This document shows, piece by piece, positions 53,600 to 62,298 of a stretch of 64,000 bases of DNA. A model generated the notes under the pieces. The model saw only the letters and a program-made list of their open reading frames with translations, was not told the DNA's origin and did no database searches. Within the stretch, counting starts at the first letter, position 1. Each line of letters begins with the position of its first letter. This DNA is from Thermoflavifilum sp. (GTDB lineage Bacteria; Bacteroidota; Bacteroidia; Chitinophagales; Chitinophagaceae). The stretch is taken from NCBI RefSeq assembly GCF_014961315.1, contig NZ_CP063141.1, positions 1,612,001 to 1,676,000 of the forward strand, in the 5' to 3' direction. The position numbers were made by a program, and so were the translations under genes.

Positions 53600-55153
53600 A
53601 TGGCGCAGGCAAATATTCTATGGATTGACGACGAAATTGATTCCCTCCGATCGCAAATTCTTTTTCTGGAAAATAAAGGATATGCCGTTCAATCGGTTAC
53701 CAATGGATTTGATGCGCTGGAATTTTTAAAAGAGCATCCCATAGATGTGATTTTGCTGGATGAAACCATGCCGGGACTCAGTGGACTGGAAACACTGTCC
53801 CGATTGAAAGAAACCTATCCGCATATTCCCGTGGTAATGATTACCAAAAATGAAGCCGAACATCTGATGGATGAAGCTATTGGCGCACAGATCAGCGATT
53901 ACCTCATCAAACCCGTGAATCCCAATCAAGTTTTGCTGGCTTTAAAAAAAATCATTGATAACAAACGGCTTGTGGCCGAGAAAACGACATTCGCTTATCA
54001 GCAAGCATTTCGTGAATTATTTCTTGCCCTCAGCAGCCAGCCCAATCATCAAGAATGGACGGAGCTGTATAAAAAGCTGGTGTACTGGGAGATGGAAATG
54101 GGCAAGGCCGATAGTCCCGAAATGCAGGATGTATTCGCCACCCAGAAAGCTGAAGCCAACACGGAATTTGCTAAATTCATTTCCCGTCATTATGCAGGAT
54201 GGGTGAGTTCAAAAGCACAGGATGCGCCGGTGATGTCACATACGGTATTCCAGAAGAAAATTCTACCGGCGCTGTCTAAAGACATGCCCAATTTCTGGGT
54301 GTTGATCGATAATTTACGGTTTGATCAATGGAAAGCCATTCAACCTATTTTTGCCGAGACTTTTCGCATCCTGGAAGAAGATAGTTTTTACAGCATATTG
54401 CCCACTTCCACCCAGTATAGCCGTAATGCTATTTTCGCTGGTTTGTTGCCTGCAGATATTGAAACTCATTTCCCGGAAGAGTGGAAAAATGATGATGAAC
54501 AGGGTGGAAAAAATCTGTATGAAGAGTTATTTTTTACCCATCAGCTGAAACGCCTTAAAGCCGATATTCGATTTAGCTATACCAAAATTACCAGTCATCA
54601 TGACGGACAACAGCTGGTAAATCATATCCATAATCTGTTGCATTATCCTTTAAACATCATTGTGTACAATTTTGTGGATATGTTATCCCATGCCCGTACA
54701 GAGATGGAGGTGTTGAAGGAATTGGCAAGTGATGAAATATCTTACCGCAGCATTACCCGGAGCTGGTTTTTGCATTCACCCCTGCATCAGGCATTGAAAA
54801 AAATCGCCGATCGGCCCGTGCGCATCATTTTGAGTACGGACCATGGAAGTGTACGCGTGAAAACCCCCTGCAAAGTAATTGGTGACCGACAAACCACGAC
54901 CAATCTGCGATACAAACATGGTAAAAACCTGAACTTTGATCCCAAAGAGGTCATTGCATTTCGTGATCCCCGCGAAGCAGGCCTGCCTCGCCCGAACGTA
55001 AATTCATCGTATATCTTCGCTAAAGAAGACGGATTTCTCTGCTATCCGAATAACTACAATTATTTTGCTAATTACTACAAAAATACCTTCCAGCATGGCG
55101 GTGTATCGCTTGAAGAAATGATTGTACCACTGGTGATTATGGAACCTAAATAA
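53600..55153 (+). CDS. porX: Type IX secretion regulator PorX (receiver plus PglZ domain)
   Basis: PorX is the response regulator for the type IX secretion system. The 517-residue protein has a receiver domain (WIDDEIDSL; phospho-Asp in ILLDETMPGLSG near residue 52; YLIKPVNP near 103). A C-terminal PglZ/alkaline-phosphatase-like domain follows, with LIDNLRFDQWKAI near 240, TSTQYSRNAIF near 275 and STDHGSVRV near 415. The PglZ domain is known to hydrolyse cyclic oligonucleotides. Length fits the family. The HD protein diverges from it. Confidence 0.93.
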   Translation: MAQANILWIDDEIDSLRSQILFLENKGYAVQSVTNGFDALEFLKEHPIDVILLDETMPGLSGLETLSRLKETYPHIPVVMITKNEAEHLMDEAIGAQISDYLIKPVNPNQVLLALKKIIDNKRLVAEKTTFAYQQAFRELFLALSSQPNHQEWTELYKKLVYWEMEMGKADSPEMQDVFATQKAEANTEFAKFISRHYAGWVSSKAQDAPVMSHTVFQKKILPALSKDMPNFWVLIDNLRFDQWKAIQPIFAETFRILEEDSFYSILPTSTQYSRNAIFAGLLPADIETHFPEEWKNDDEQGGKNLYEELFFTHQLKRLKADIRFSYTKITSHHDGQQLVNHIHNLLHYPLNIIVYNFVDMLSHARTEMEVLKELASDEISYRSITRSWFLHSPLHQALKKIADRPVRIILSTDHGSVRVKTPCKVIGDRQTTTNLRYKHGKNLNFDPKEVIAFRDPREAGLPRPNVNSSYIFAKEDGFLCYPNNYNYFANYYKNTFQHGGVSLEEMIVPLVIMEPK

Positions 55154-55200
55154 GTACAATCTTTTCTTTTATCATTATCCGTACAGGCAAAAAGATTTTT

Positions 55201-55208
55201 TATCTTCG
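55201..55208 (+). promoter_or_regulatory. Possible -7 box TATCTTCG
   Basis: One mismatch from TAnnTTTG, ending four bases before the ATG at 55213. It would give a leaderless message for the small conserved protein. Confidence 0.35.
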
Positions 55209-55212
55209 CTGT

Positions 55213-55521
55213 ATGAGCTTCAAATACAATGCACATACTTTAAGCGCAATTGAAAAACTCTTGCAGGAAGCCGGATACGTGATTCGCTATGAGAAAGGCA
55301 ACTTCCAATCAGGCTATTGTATCATTGAAACCAAGAAAGTGGTGGTGATGAATAAATTTTTGAATACGGAATCGAGAATTCATGTGTTAATAGATATCAT
55401 TCAGGGATTGACGATCGTGGAAACCGATCTGAGTCCTGCCTCGCGAAAATATTATCAGTGGATACGATCAACGATCTCAACACTAACCGATCATTCAACA
55501 GAAACCTCGATTGAATCGTGA
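55213..55521 (+). CDS. Small conserved protein of unknown function
   Basis: The 102-residue protein has no signal peptide or membrane helix. The core GYVIRYEKGNFQSGYCIIE followed by KKVVVMNKFLNTESR looks like a compact alpha/beta domain that I have seen in Bacteroidota next to MBL genes, but I cannot name it. Its TGA overlaps the GTG start of the PhnP-like gene by four bases, so the two are coupled. Confidence 0.75.
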   Translation: MSFKYNAHTLSAIEKLLQEAGYVIRYEKGNFQSGYCIIETKKVVVMNKFLNTESRIHVLIDIIQGLTIVETDLSPASRKYYQWIRSTISTLTDHSTETSIES

Positions 55522-56279
55522 GAGTTACGTTTTTAGGTACGGGTACTTCACAGGGTGTGCCCATGATCGCCTGTACATGTCGGGTATGTAGCTCAACGGA
55601 TCCCCATGATAAACGATTGAGGAGCAGTGTATTGCTGGAGGTTGATGGCAAAAATATTGTGATTGATACCACGCCTGATTTTCGCACGCAAATGTTACAG
55701 GCGGGTGTGCGACATCTGGATGCTGTGCTCATCACACATTCGCATAAAGATCATATTGCCGGGATGGATGATGTGCGGGCATTTAATTATTTTCAGCAAT
55801 CACCCATTGATATTTACGCTACGCATGCTTCGCAGGAAGTCATCACCCGCGAATTTGCTTATGCTTTTGCAGATGTGAAATACCCTGGAGTGCCCGACAT
55901 TCGCTTGAATACAGTAGATGAACAACCATTTGATGTAAAAGGCACACAGGTTATTCCCATTCGTGTATGGCATTACAAAATGCCCGTGCTGGGATTTCGC
56001 ATTGGTAATTTCACCTACATTACGGATGCCAATCGTATTCCGGATGAAGAAAAAGATAAAATCAAGGGATCATCCGTACTGGTGCTTAATGCATTGCGCA
56101 AAGAACCACATATTTCGCATTTCAGTCTGCAAGAAGCTTTAGCACTTGCCGATGAATTATCCATTCCAGAGGTATATTTTACCCATATCAGTCATCAGAT
56201 GGGATTGCATGCGGAAGTGAACCAGCATCTGAAATCAGGAAGAGCGCTGGCTTATGACGGACTGGTGCTGGAGATCTGA
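55518..56279 (+). CDS. PhnP-like MBL-fold phosphodiesterase
   Basis: The 253-residue protein starts with VTFLGTGTSQGVPMIACTC, a strong marker of PhnP/YcbX-type MBL proteins, and has the metal motif ITHSHKDHIAG near residue 75. It also carries TYITDANRIPDEEKDKI near 170 and a late VYFTHISHQMG near 223. The family includes cyclic ribose phosphate hydrolases and broader phosphodiesterases. The start is a GTG overlapping the previous stop. Confidence 0.9.
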   Translation: MRVTFLGTGTSQGVPMIACTCRVCSSTDPHDKRLRSSVLLEVDGKNIVIDTTPDFRTQMLQAGVRHLDAVLITHSHKDHIAGMDDVRAFNYFQQSPIDIYATHASQEVITREFAYAFADVKYPGVPDIRLNTVDEQPFDVKGTQVIPIRVWHYKMPVLGFRIGNFTYITDANRIPDEEKDKIKGSSVLVLNALRKEPHISHFSLQEALALADELSIPEVYFTHISHQMGLHAEVNQHLKSGRALAYDGLVLEI

Positions 56280-56285
56280 GTTGCA

Positions 56286-56945
56286 TCAATGCTTTCCGGA
56301 TGATGGGCCCTGTTGCTTGATTTTGTTTAAGAAACTATCGGAAGAGTTGCGAAAATATACATAGGTGGGCGCATCTATTTTTACCACATGGAAACGTAAT
56401 TCCGCTCTTTCCAGAAAATCTGCATCCGGAAATAATACCTGACGAAATCCATCCAGTGTTTCCCATACCTGGCGTTTCATGAAAAATGTGGCGCCAATGG
56501 CACAATCCTTCAGGTGAATGTTGCGAGAAGGATTGCTTCGATCGGGCACCCAGAAATCTTCTTCCTTTCCTACCAGGGTTGCGGTACTGTGTAGCAAATC
56601 AATTTCAGGATGGGCCTGAATATAATTCACGCGAATCTGCAAATGGTCGGGCAGATAAGCATCATCCGAATCGAGAAACGTTATCCACCTTCCCCGAGCA
56701 GCCCGGATGCCGGTATTCCAGGTGTCGGCAATTCCGGTATGTGTTTTTTGAATCAACTGTACGTGATGAAATTCGGAAGCATGGGCTTTTACGATTTCAA
56801 AGGAATCATCTGTACTCCCATCATCCACAGCAATCCATTCAAAATCTTGAAATTGCTGTTGACGTAATGATGCTATTGCCCTTGCCAGCGTGTGTTTTCG
56901 ATTGTAAATGGCTGTAATCACGCTTACCAGCGGAGTTGCTTGCAT
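56286..56945 (-). CDS. Family 2 glycosyltransferase
   Basis: The 219-residue protein has the GT-A fold motifs VSVITAIYNRKHTL near the N-terminus, VDDGSTDDS near residue 40 and the metal-binding FLDSDDAYLPDHL near 90. No membrane helix is visible; it is a single-domain cytoplasmic enzyme. The acceptor is unknown. It is isolated from any polysaccharide cluster in this window and convergent with the PhnP-like gene, six bases away. Confidence 0.9.
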   Translation of the reverse strand: MQATPLVSVITAIYNRKHTLARAIASLRQQQFQDFEWIAVDDGSTDDSFEIVKAHASEFHHVQLIQKTHTGIADTWNTGIRAARGRWITFLDSDDAYLPDHLQIRVNYIQAHPEIDLLHSTATLVGKEEDFWVPDRSNPSRNIHLKDCAIGATFFMKRQVWETLDGFRQVLFPDADFLERAELRFHVVKIDAPTYVYFRNSSDSFLNKIKQQGPSSGKH

Positions 56946-56997
56946 GACGATTTGTTTTATCCTAAATTTAAATTGTTTTCTTTTAAACCCTGTTTCT

Positions 56998-57948
56998 ATG
57001 CCATTACCTCATCGGATATGGAATTGGCTGAGTTTTGGCAAAAACGAGCGCAAAGCTATGCTGGGCATCTTTTTGTTCATCGCTATGGCTATGTTATTTC
57101 CCCTGCTGATTGCACACTTTTTCCCGGAAAAAGCCTTAGTTGTGGAAATAGCTACGCTCGATTCTCTTCAGGCCCCAAACGATCATCAGTCGGAGACGCA
57201 AGAGAAGCGCCAGACACAGGAACCCCGATCTGCTGAATTATTTTATTTCGATCCCAATCGGGCAACCCTCGAAGACTGGCTACGACTGGGTATTTCCAGA
57301 CGCACGGCCATGGTGATTCTACATTATCGGGAAAAAGGAGGTCGGTTTCGTACCGGGCAGGATTTGCTGAAGATTTATGGATTTCAACCAGCCGATTATC
57401 AGCGCCTCGCTCCTTATGTACAGATCGCTCGCGATACAGAAAAACCCGGATATGCAAGGATTCCCGCAACAGCGGAGGTAAATAAAAGTTCACACACAGA
57501 TCAAAAACAAAGTTTTTTGCAGCAAAAAATCGAACTAAACAGTGCAGATACCCTATTGTTTATGCAATTACCGGGTGTGGGAGCAACTTATGCGCGACGG
57601 ATTATTCGCTACAGAGAACGATTAGGTGGGTTTTATCGTGTGGATCAATTACGAGAGATTCCATATCTTCCAGATTCCATTGTGCAGCGCATGCTCCCCT
57701 GGGTAAGTGTAGATACAGATCTGGTGCGGCATATTGATTTAAACACGGCCCAGCTTGGTGAACTGGCTGCGCATCCTTATATTGGTTATGCACTTGCCAG
57801 GTTAATGATTGCATATCGTGAACAGCACGGGCCTTATCAGCAGGTGGCTGATTTGCAGAAACTGGTATTGGTCGATGAACCGATTTATCGTAAACTTGTT
57901 CATTATTTAGTGGTCAATCCTGTTCATCATGCAACTCGATCTCAATGA
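56998..57948 (+). CDS. Membrane-anchored helix-hairpin-helix (ComEA-like) protein
   Basis: The 316-residue protein has one N-terminal membrane helix (about residues 22-42), a charged linker, then at least three helix-hairpin-helix modules: [20 protein letters not shown] near 85, [22 protein letters not shown] near 185 and [19 protein letters not shown] near 245. HhH modules of ComEA type bind DNA. No comEC or pilus genes are nearby. The frame is open upstream to 56908; the ATG at 56998 puts the membrane helix in the normal place. Its stop overlaps the acyl-CoA dehydrogenase start by 20 bases. Confidence 0.82.
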   Translation: MPLPHRIWNWLSFGKNERKAMLGIFLFIAMAMLFPLLIAHFFPEKALVVEIATLDSLQAPNDHQSETQEKRQTQEPRSAELFYFDPNRATLEDWLRLGISRRTAMVILHYREKGGRFRTGQDLLKIYGFQPADYQRLAPYVQIARDTEKPGYARIPATAEVNKSSHTDQKQSFLQQKIELNSADTLLFMQLPGVGATYARRIIRYRERLGGFYRVDQLREIPYLPDSIVQRMLPWVSVDTDLVRHIDLNTAQLGELAAHPYIGYALARLMIAYREQHGPYQQVADLQKLVLVDEPIYRKLVHYLVVNPVHHATRSQ

Positions 57949-59077
57949 GTTTCAACTTCAGATTGTTGAAACTTTTCGCGCCTTTTCTCAGAAACATATT
58001 CGGCCCCATGTCATGGAATGGGATGAAGCACAACACTTTCCCCGTGATTTATTCCGCGAGCTCGGGGCCATGGGTGCTATGGGTGTTCTGGTTCCTTCGG
58101 AATATGGAGGTAGCGGGTTGGGTTATGTAGAATATGCACTCATCATTCGGGAACTGGCGAAAGTATGCGGAGCGGTTGCTTTGAGTGTTGCAGCCCATAA
58201 TTCATTGTGTACAGGCCATATCCTGCAATTTGGAAATGAGTCGCAAAAACAGAAGTATCTGCCTAAACTGGCCAGTGGTGAATGGATTGGAGCCTGGGGT
58301 CTTACAGAAGCCCAAACAGGTTCCGATGCCCTGCATATGAAAACCACTGCGCATCGGCAGGGAAATGAATGGCTGCTGGAAGGCACGAAAACCTGGATTA
58401 CCCATGGTCAATCAGCAGATGTAGCTGTGGTGATGGCCCGTACGGCTGAACCCGGCAACAGCCATGGCATCAGTGCTTTTATTGTTGAGCGGGGTATGCC
58501 CGGTTTTCGAGGCGGAAAGAAAGAAAATAAATTAGGCATGCGCGCCTCGGAAACTGCAGAAATGATTTTTGAACAATGCAGGGTGCCCGAGGGAAACTTG
58601 CTCGGAACGCTTAATGAGGGCTTTATTGAAGCGCTACAGGTGCTCGATGGTGGACGAATATCCATTGCCGCTCTTTCACTGGGCATTGCAGAAGGAGCTT
58701 ATGAAGCAGCCCGTTCCTATGCGTTGGTGAGGCATCAGTTCAATCAACCTATTGCCCATTTTCAGGGAATTGCTTTTAAGCTGGCCGACATGGCTACCCG
58801 GATACAGGCAGCTGAATTGCTTGTGTTAGAAGCTGCCGCTCGCAAAGACGCCGGGGAAAAAATTACCCGTCTGGCCGCTATGGCTAAATATTATGCATCT
58901 GAACTGGCTGTACAGGTGGCTACCGACGCCGTTCAGATTTTTGGCGCCTATGGGTATACAAAAGATTATCCGGTCGAGAAATTTTATCGTGACGCAAAAT
59001 TGTGTACCATTGGTGAAGGCACCTCGGAAATACAGAAGATTGTGATTGCAAGAGAATCCCTCAACACCGTGGCATAG
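57929..59077 (+). CDS. Acyl-CoA dehydrogenase
   Basis: This FAD enzyme oxidises acyl-CoA to trans-2-enoyl-CoA. The 382-residue protein has [13 protein letters not shown] near 128, WITHGQSAD near 165, and the catalytic Glu in [12 protein letters not shown] near 365, typical of short/medium-chain enzymes. Its chain-length preference cannot be read from sequence alone. The ATG at 57929 overlaps the HhH gene by 20 bases. The small gene at 59081 on the opposite strand is three bases away. Confidence 0.93.
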   Translation: MQLDLNEFQLQIVETFRAFSQKHIRPHVMEWDEAQHFPRDLFRELGAMGAMGVLVPSEYGGSGLGYVEYALIIRELAKVCGAVALSVAAHNSLCTGHILQFGNESQKQKYLPKLASGEWIGAWGLTEAQTGSDALHMKTTAHRQGNEWLLEGTKTWITHGQSADVAVVMARTAEPGNSHGISAFIVERGMPGFRGGKKENKLGMRASETAEMIFEQCRVPEGNLLGTLNEGFIEALQVLDGGRISIAALSLGIAEGAYEAARSYALVRHQFNQPIAHFQGIAFKLADMATRIQAAELLVLEAAARKDAGEKITRLAAMAKYYASELAVQVATDAVQIFGAYGYTKDYPVEKFYRDAKLCTIGEGTSEIQKIVIARESLNTVA

Positions 59078-59080
59078 CTA

Positions 59081-59272
59081 TCAGAACGCATCCTCTTCAT
59101 TTACTTCAGGATTGTCTTTGCTTTGCATCATACCCATCATTTTTTTTACCTGTCCCTGAAGGAAGGGGGGTACCCTGTCGCTCACATAATTCCAGAGTAC
59201 TTCAAGTGTTTTACGGGCTTGCTCTTCGGTAAGTCCGGCTTCCTGTTTGAGTTTTTCAATTAATTCTTCCAC
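59081..59272 (-). CDS. Small helical protein of unknown function
   Basis: The 63-residue protein is predicted to be helical: EELIEKLKQEAGLTEEQARK then LWNYVSDRVPPFLQGQVK. The pattern resembles short helical DUF2267/DUF2780-like proteins in Bacteroidota, but I cannot assign a family firmly. It lies downstream of ompA on the same strand, past the ompA terminator, so it is probably transcribed separately. Confidence 0.6.
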   Translation of the reverse strand: MEELIEKLKQEAGLTEEQARKTLEVLWNYVSDRVPPFLQGQVKKMMGMMQSKDNPEVNEEDAF

Positions 59273-59352
59273 TGCAAAAGGATTAAACGTGTGAATAAAA
59301 ATGTCGCCAAACTTAAGCTTATTTTTTCTTTCCCAAGCTGGTGAAGTTTAGT

Positions 59353-59383
59353 GCAAAAAAATGCCTGGCGCAAGGCCAGGCAT
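59353..59383 (-). terminator. ompA terminator
   Basis: Read on the minus strand, perfect 9-bp arms ATGCCTGGC and GCCAGGCAT (59361-59369 and 59375-59383 on the plus strand) with a five-base loop are followed by six T's. It starts 26 bases after the ompA stop. Confidence 0.85.
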
Positions 59384-59409
59384 GATATTGATTAGCAAAA
59401 AGCCTCTAC

Positions 59410-61065
59410 TTATTTAGACCTCCGGAGATTCGGATGGGGAGGCGGCGTCATGTTAGGACCATTATCAGCCGGGGTTGCAGCTCTGAGGTCCACGGCATTC
59501 AGATCGCCCGGAACACCGCTGTACTGGAAGATAAAGCGGTCGGGACTGATGCCCAGTTTTTCTGTCATATAAGTAATCACGGCATTCACCCGATCCCATG
59601 CGAGTTGTTCGCTGGCTTTGGAAGCCTGAGCATGGCCCGTAACGACCACTTTACAATCAGGATTTTGCCGCATCTGGTTTGCTACGTTGTCGAGCAGCAA
59701 CTGTTGATCGCGGCTGATGGTTACGGAATTGCCCCGGAATACGATGCTGGGCAAGGAAGTCATGTTGCAGGCCTGTTTGGTATATCCAGCAAAGCAGGTT
59801 GAGTCGGGGCATGGGCATTTACCTACGCCATCAGCATCCACGGGCTGGCAATAGGTGGGGGTGATGAGTTGTTTATCCTTGTAATCGGGTACACCATCAC
59901 CGTCTGTATCCAGCGGACAACCATGCACGTCAACAGGTACACCGGCAGGTGTATTCGGACATTTGTCGAATTGATCGGTTACACCATCGCCATCGGCATC
60001 AGGCAATACGGGCGTAGGAATCTTCATGTGGCGCGGCGAGTTCAGCTCGCTGTAAGCATAGTTGAGCGGATTCATCCACCACAACGGTTCTACACGGCGG
60101 GATGCATTACCCAGTGCAATACTCAAATTCACGGAAGTGTAGGAAACCATATCTTTATCCGGCGTGAGTACGCCTCCAGTACCTAAATACTTGCCATCCA
60201 GATAGTCATCAAACGGCAGGGTAAACTTTTGCTCTAAGGCCAGCGAAACACGCTTGCTGAGTTTGAAATCTACGCCTGCACCTAAATCCAGGCTATGCCG
60301 CCATTGACGATGGCCTGGCGTATTGTTGTTGAAGTTTTGCTGACGTGGCTGGGTAACAGCATCTGTTTCGTAGCTGCCGTCCAGATAATTTTTCAATGCC
60401 TTACGGATATCCTTACGGCTGGCGGTGAAGTTAATGGACGAATAGTTGTACGGATTGCCGCTGGCATCCAGTGCATCTATTTTGGTCTGATAAGAGAAGA
60501 TAGAATATCCTGCTAACGCGTAGAAATCAACCTTGTTTTGTGGTTTGTGAAAGGCGATATTGTTTAAAGAAGCAATCAGGTCTAACGATCCCTGATAGGC
60601 GATCGATTTGAAGTTAGCCACATAGGTGGTAAGCCCTGCTGCTGCATATTTAGCCTGCACGGCGGCAGGTAAATTCTGAATCGGTGTGCCGTTACGATAG
60701 TCAAGACCTTTGGCCTGACCGTAGTTCAAGCCCGCCCGCAGCGAGAAGGTGTAACCGAGCGATTTCCTTAACGAAGCGCCGAACCCATACCCAAGCTGAA
60801 AAGGCACATCGCTGATGTAGTTGAATTCTCCGGCATTGATACCCAGAACCCACATGTCACGTGGCTTGGCCGGATAGATGGATTCATTGTTTAAAAAACT
60901 ACGTTGCTGTGCCTGCCTGGAAGGGGGAATGAAGGCAGTGTCTAAATAATTGTAACCTCCTGTCATGGAGCCGGAGGATGTGGCAGGGGCATTTTGTGCC
61001 CATACCGCCGAAGCGCCTAACAGACTGAATAAGCCTGTTAGCACGAGGTACTTTTTGCTTGCCAT
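59410..61065 (-). CDS. OmpA-family outer membrane protein with thrombospondin type-3 repeats
   Basis: The 551-residue protein has a signal peptide ending in AVWAQ and a beta-barrel-like N-terminal region. Calcium-binding type-3 repeats DADGDGVTDQFDKCPN and DTDGDGVPDYKD are near residues 353-390, and a C-terminal OmpA domain from about 430 follows. The peptidoglycan-binding pattern reads GHAQASKASEQLAWDRVNAV, lacking the usual GHTD Asp but retaining the Arg. It has a perfect promoter and terminator and is probably a major outer-membrane protein. Confidence 0.9.
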   Translation of the reverse strand: MASKKYLVLTGLFSLLGASAVWAQNAPATSSGSMTGGYNYLDTAFIPPSRQAQQRSFLNNESIYPAKPRDMWVLGINAGEFNYISDVPFQLGYGFGASLRKSLGYTFSLRAGLNYGQAKGLDYRNGTPIQNLPAAVQAKYAAAGLTTYVANFKSIAYQGSLDLIASLNNIAFHKPQNKVDFYALAGYSIFSYQTKIDALDASGNPYNYSSINFTASRKDIRKALKNYLDGSYETDAVTQPRQQNFNNNTPGHRQWRHSLDLGAGVDFKLSKRVSLALEQKFTLPFDDYLDGKYLGTGGVLTPDKDMVSYTSVNLSIALGNASRRVEPLWWMNPLNYAYSELNSPRHMKIPTPVLPDADGDGVTDQFDKCPNTPAGVPVDVHGCPLDTDGDGVPDYKDKQLITPTYCQPVDADGVGKCPCPDSTCFAGYTKQACNMTSLPSIVFRGNSVTISRDQQLLLDNVANQMRQNPDCKVVVTGHAQASKASEQLAWDRVNAVITYMTEKLGISPDRFIFQYSGVPGDLNAVDLRAATPADNGPNMTPPPHPNLRRSK

Positions 61066-61125
61066 AGGTAAGTGTTTTAATGAACAGATTATGAAAAAAA
61101 ATTTTATTTAACAACCTAATTTCGG

Positions 61126-61158
61126 CAAAGATAGATATTAGGCTATGAAAGTACAAAA
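61126..61158 (-). promoter_or_regulatory. ompA promoter, TTTTG-N20-TATCTTTG
   Basis: On the minus strand, TTTTG and TATCTTTG are separated by 20 bases, matching the Bacteroidota promoter consensus. The 5' leader to the ompA ATG at 61065 would be about 55 bases. This is the clearest promoter in the window. Confidence 0.75.
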
Positions 61159-61264
61159 TTTTCTTATGTCAGCTAACAATTTTTTATCATCCACGACAAG
61201 TATCTGATTTCATAGCCAGCAAGCGTGTTTTAACGATAAACAAAAATAGTTCCAATTTTCTGAA

Positions 61265-61272
61265 TACTTTTG
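61265..61272 (+). promoter_or_regulatory. -7 box TACTTTTG for polyprenyl synthase
   Basis: An exact TAnnTTTG match, 26 bases before the ATG at 61299. No TTTG -33 at standard spacing was found. Confidence 0.5.
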
Positions 61273-61298
61273 TTTTCACAGCTGATAACGAGTTGCTC

Positions 61299-62270
61299 AT
61301 GGAGAATATGCATGCTATTCGACAGGTTATTGAAAAAGAATTGCAGGAGTTTGAGTTGTGTTTTACTCAGGCCGTACGCAGCCAGGTGCCGCTACTTGAT
61401 CGCATCATGCAATATATTGTCAAGCATAAAGGTAAACAGATTCGGCCTATGTTCGTAATCTTTTCAGCTAAACTGGCCGGACCTGTGAACATGGCTACAT
61501 ACAGAGCTGCAGCGCTTGTGGAATTGCTGCATACCGCCACACTTGTGCATGATGATGTAGTGGATGATGCAAATGAAAGAAGAGGAATTTTTTCCATCAA
61601 CGCATTGTGGAAAAACAAAATTGCCGTGCTGGTAGGCGATTATTTGCTTTCCAAAGGCTTATTGCTTTCTCTGGACCATGGCGATTATGAAATCCTGCAG
61701 ATTCTTTCAGAAGCCGTGAAGCGTATGAGTGAAAGTGAATTATTGCAAATGGAAAAGACGCGCCACCTGGATATGGAAGAAGCGGTATATTTTGATATCA
61801 TTCGAGGGAAAACGGCATCCTTGCTTTCCGCTGCCTGCAGTGCGGGCATTTACTCTGTAAGCCATGATCCGCAGCTTGCGCAGCAGATGAAGGCTTTTGG
61901 TGAAAAAGTGGGTATGGCATTTCAGATTAAAGATGATTTATTTGATTATGGACAGGCTTCTGTTGGCAAGCCAACGGGCCATGATTTAAGGGAGAAAAAA
62001 ATAACCTTACCGCTGATTTACGCCCTTCGAAAAGCCAGTCCAGCTGAGAAACGCAGAATGATGCATCTGATTAAGCATGAATATCGCAATCGAAAAAAAA
62101 TTCGGGAGGTTATTCAGTTTGTCATTGAAGCGGGTGGCATTGAATATGCTACACAGCAGATGTTTGCATTCCGGGATGAAGCGTTTCAAATTTTATATAC
62201 TTTTCCGGATGAACCTGTACGTAGAGGCCTGGAAGCTCTGGTTAGATTCACTACAGATCGTCAGTATTGA
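61299..62270 (+). CDS. Trans-polyprenyl diphosphate synthase
   Basis: This enzyme elongates prenyl diphosphates, probably making the menaquinone side chain precursor. The 323-residue protein has the first Asp-rich motif LVHDDVVDDANERRG near residue 85 and the second in QIKDDLFDYGQ near 210, both standard. A TTG two codons upstream is possible, but the ATG at 61299 is more likely. It is 28 bp upstream of recJ. IspB-type is likely, but chain length is not established. Confidence 0.9.
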   Translation: MENMHAIRQVIEKELQEFELCFTQAVRSQVPLLDRIMQYIVKHKGKQIRPMFVIFSAKLAGPVNMATYRAAALVELLHTATLVHDDVVDDANERRGIFSINALWKNKIAVLVGDYLLSKGLLLSLDHGDYEILQILSEAVKRMSESELLQMEKTRHLDMEEAVYFDIIRGKTASLLSAACSAGIYSVSHDPQLAQQMKAFGEKVGMAFQIKDDLFDYGQASVGKPTGHDLREKKITLPLIYALRKASPAEKRRMMHLIKHEYRNRKKIREVIQFVIEAGGIEYATQQMFAFRDEAFQILYTFPDEPVRRGLEALVRFTTDRQY

Positions 62271-62298
62271 TAGCTCTTTCAATATATAACATTCCCAC

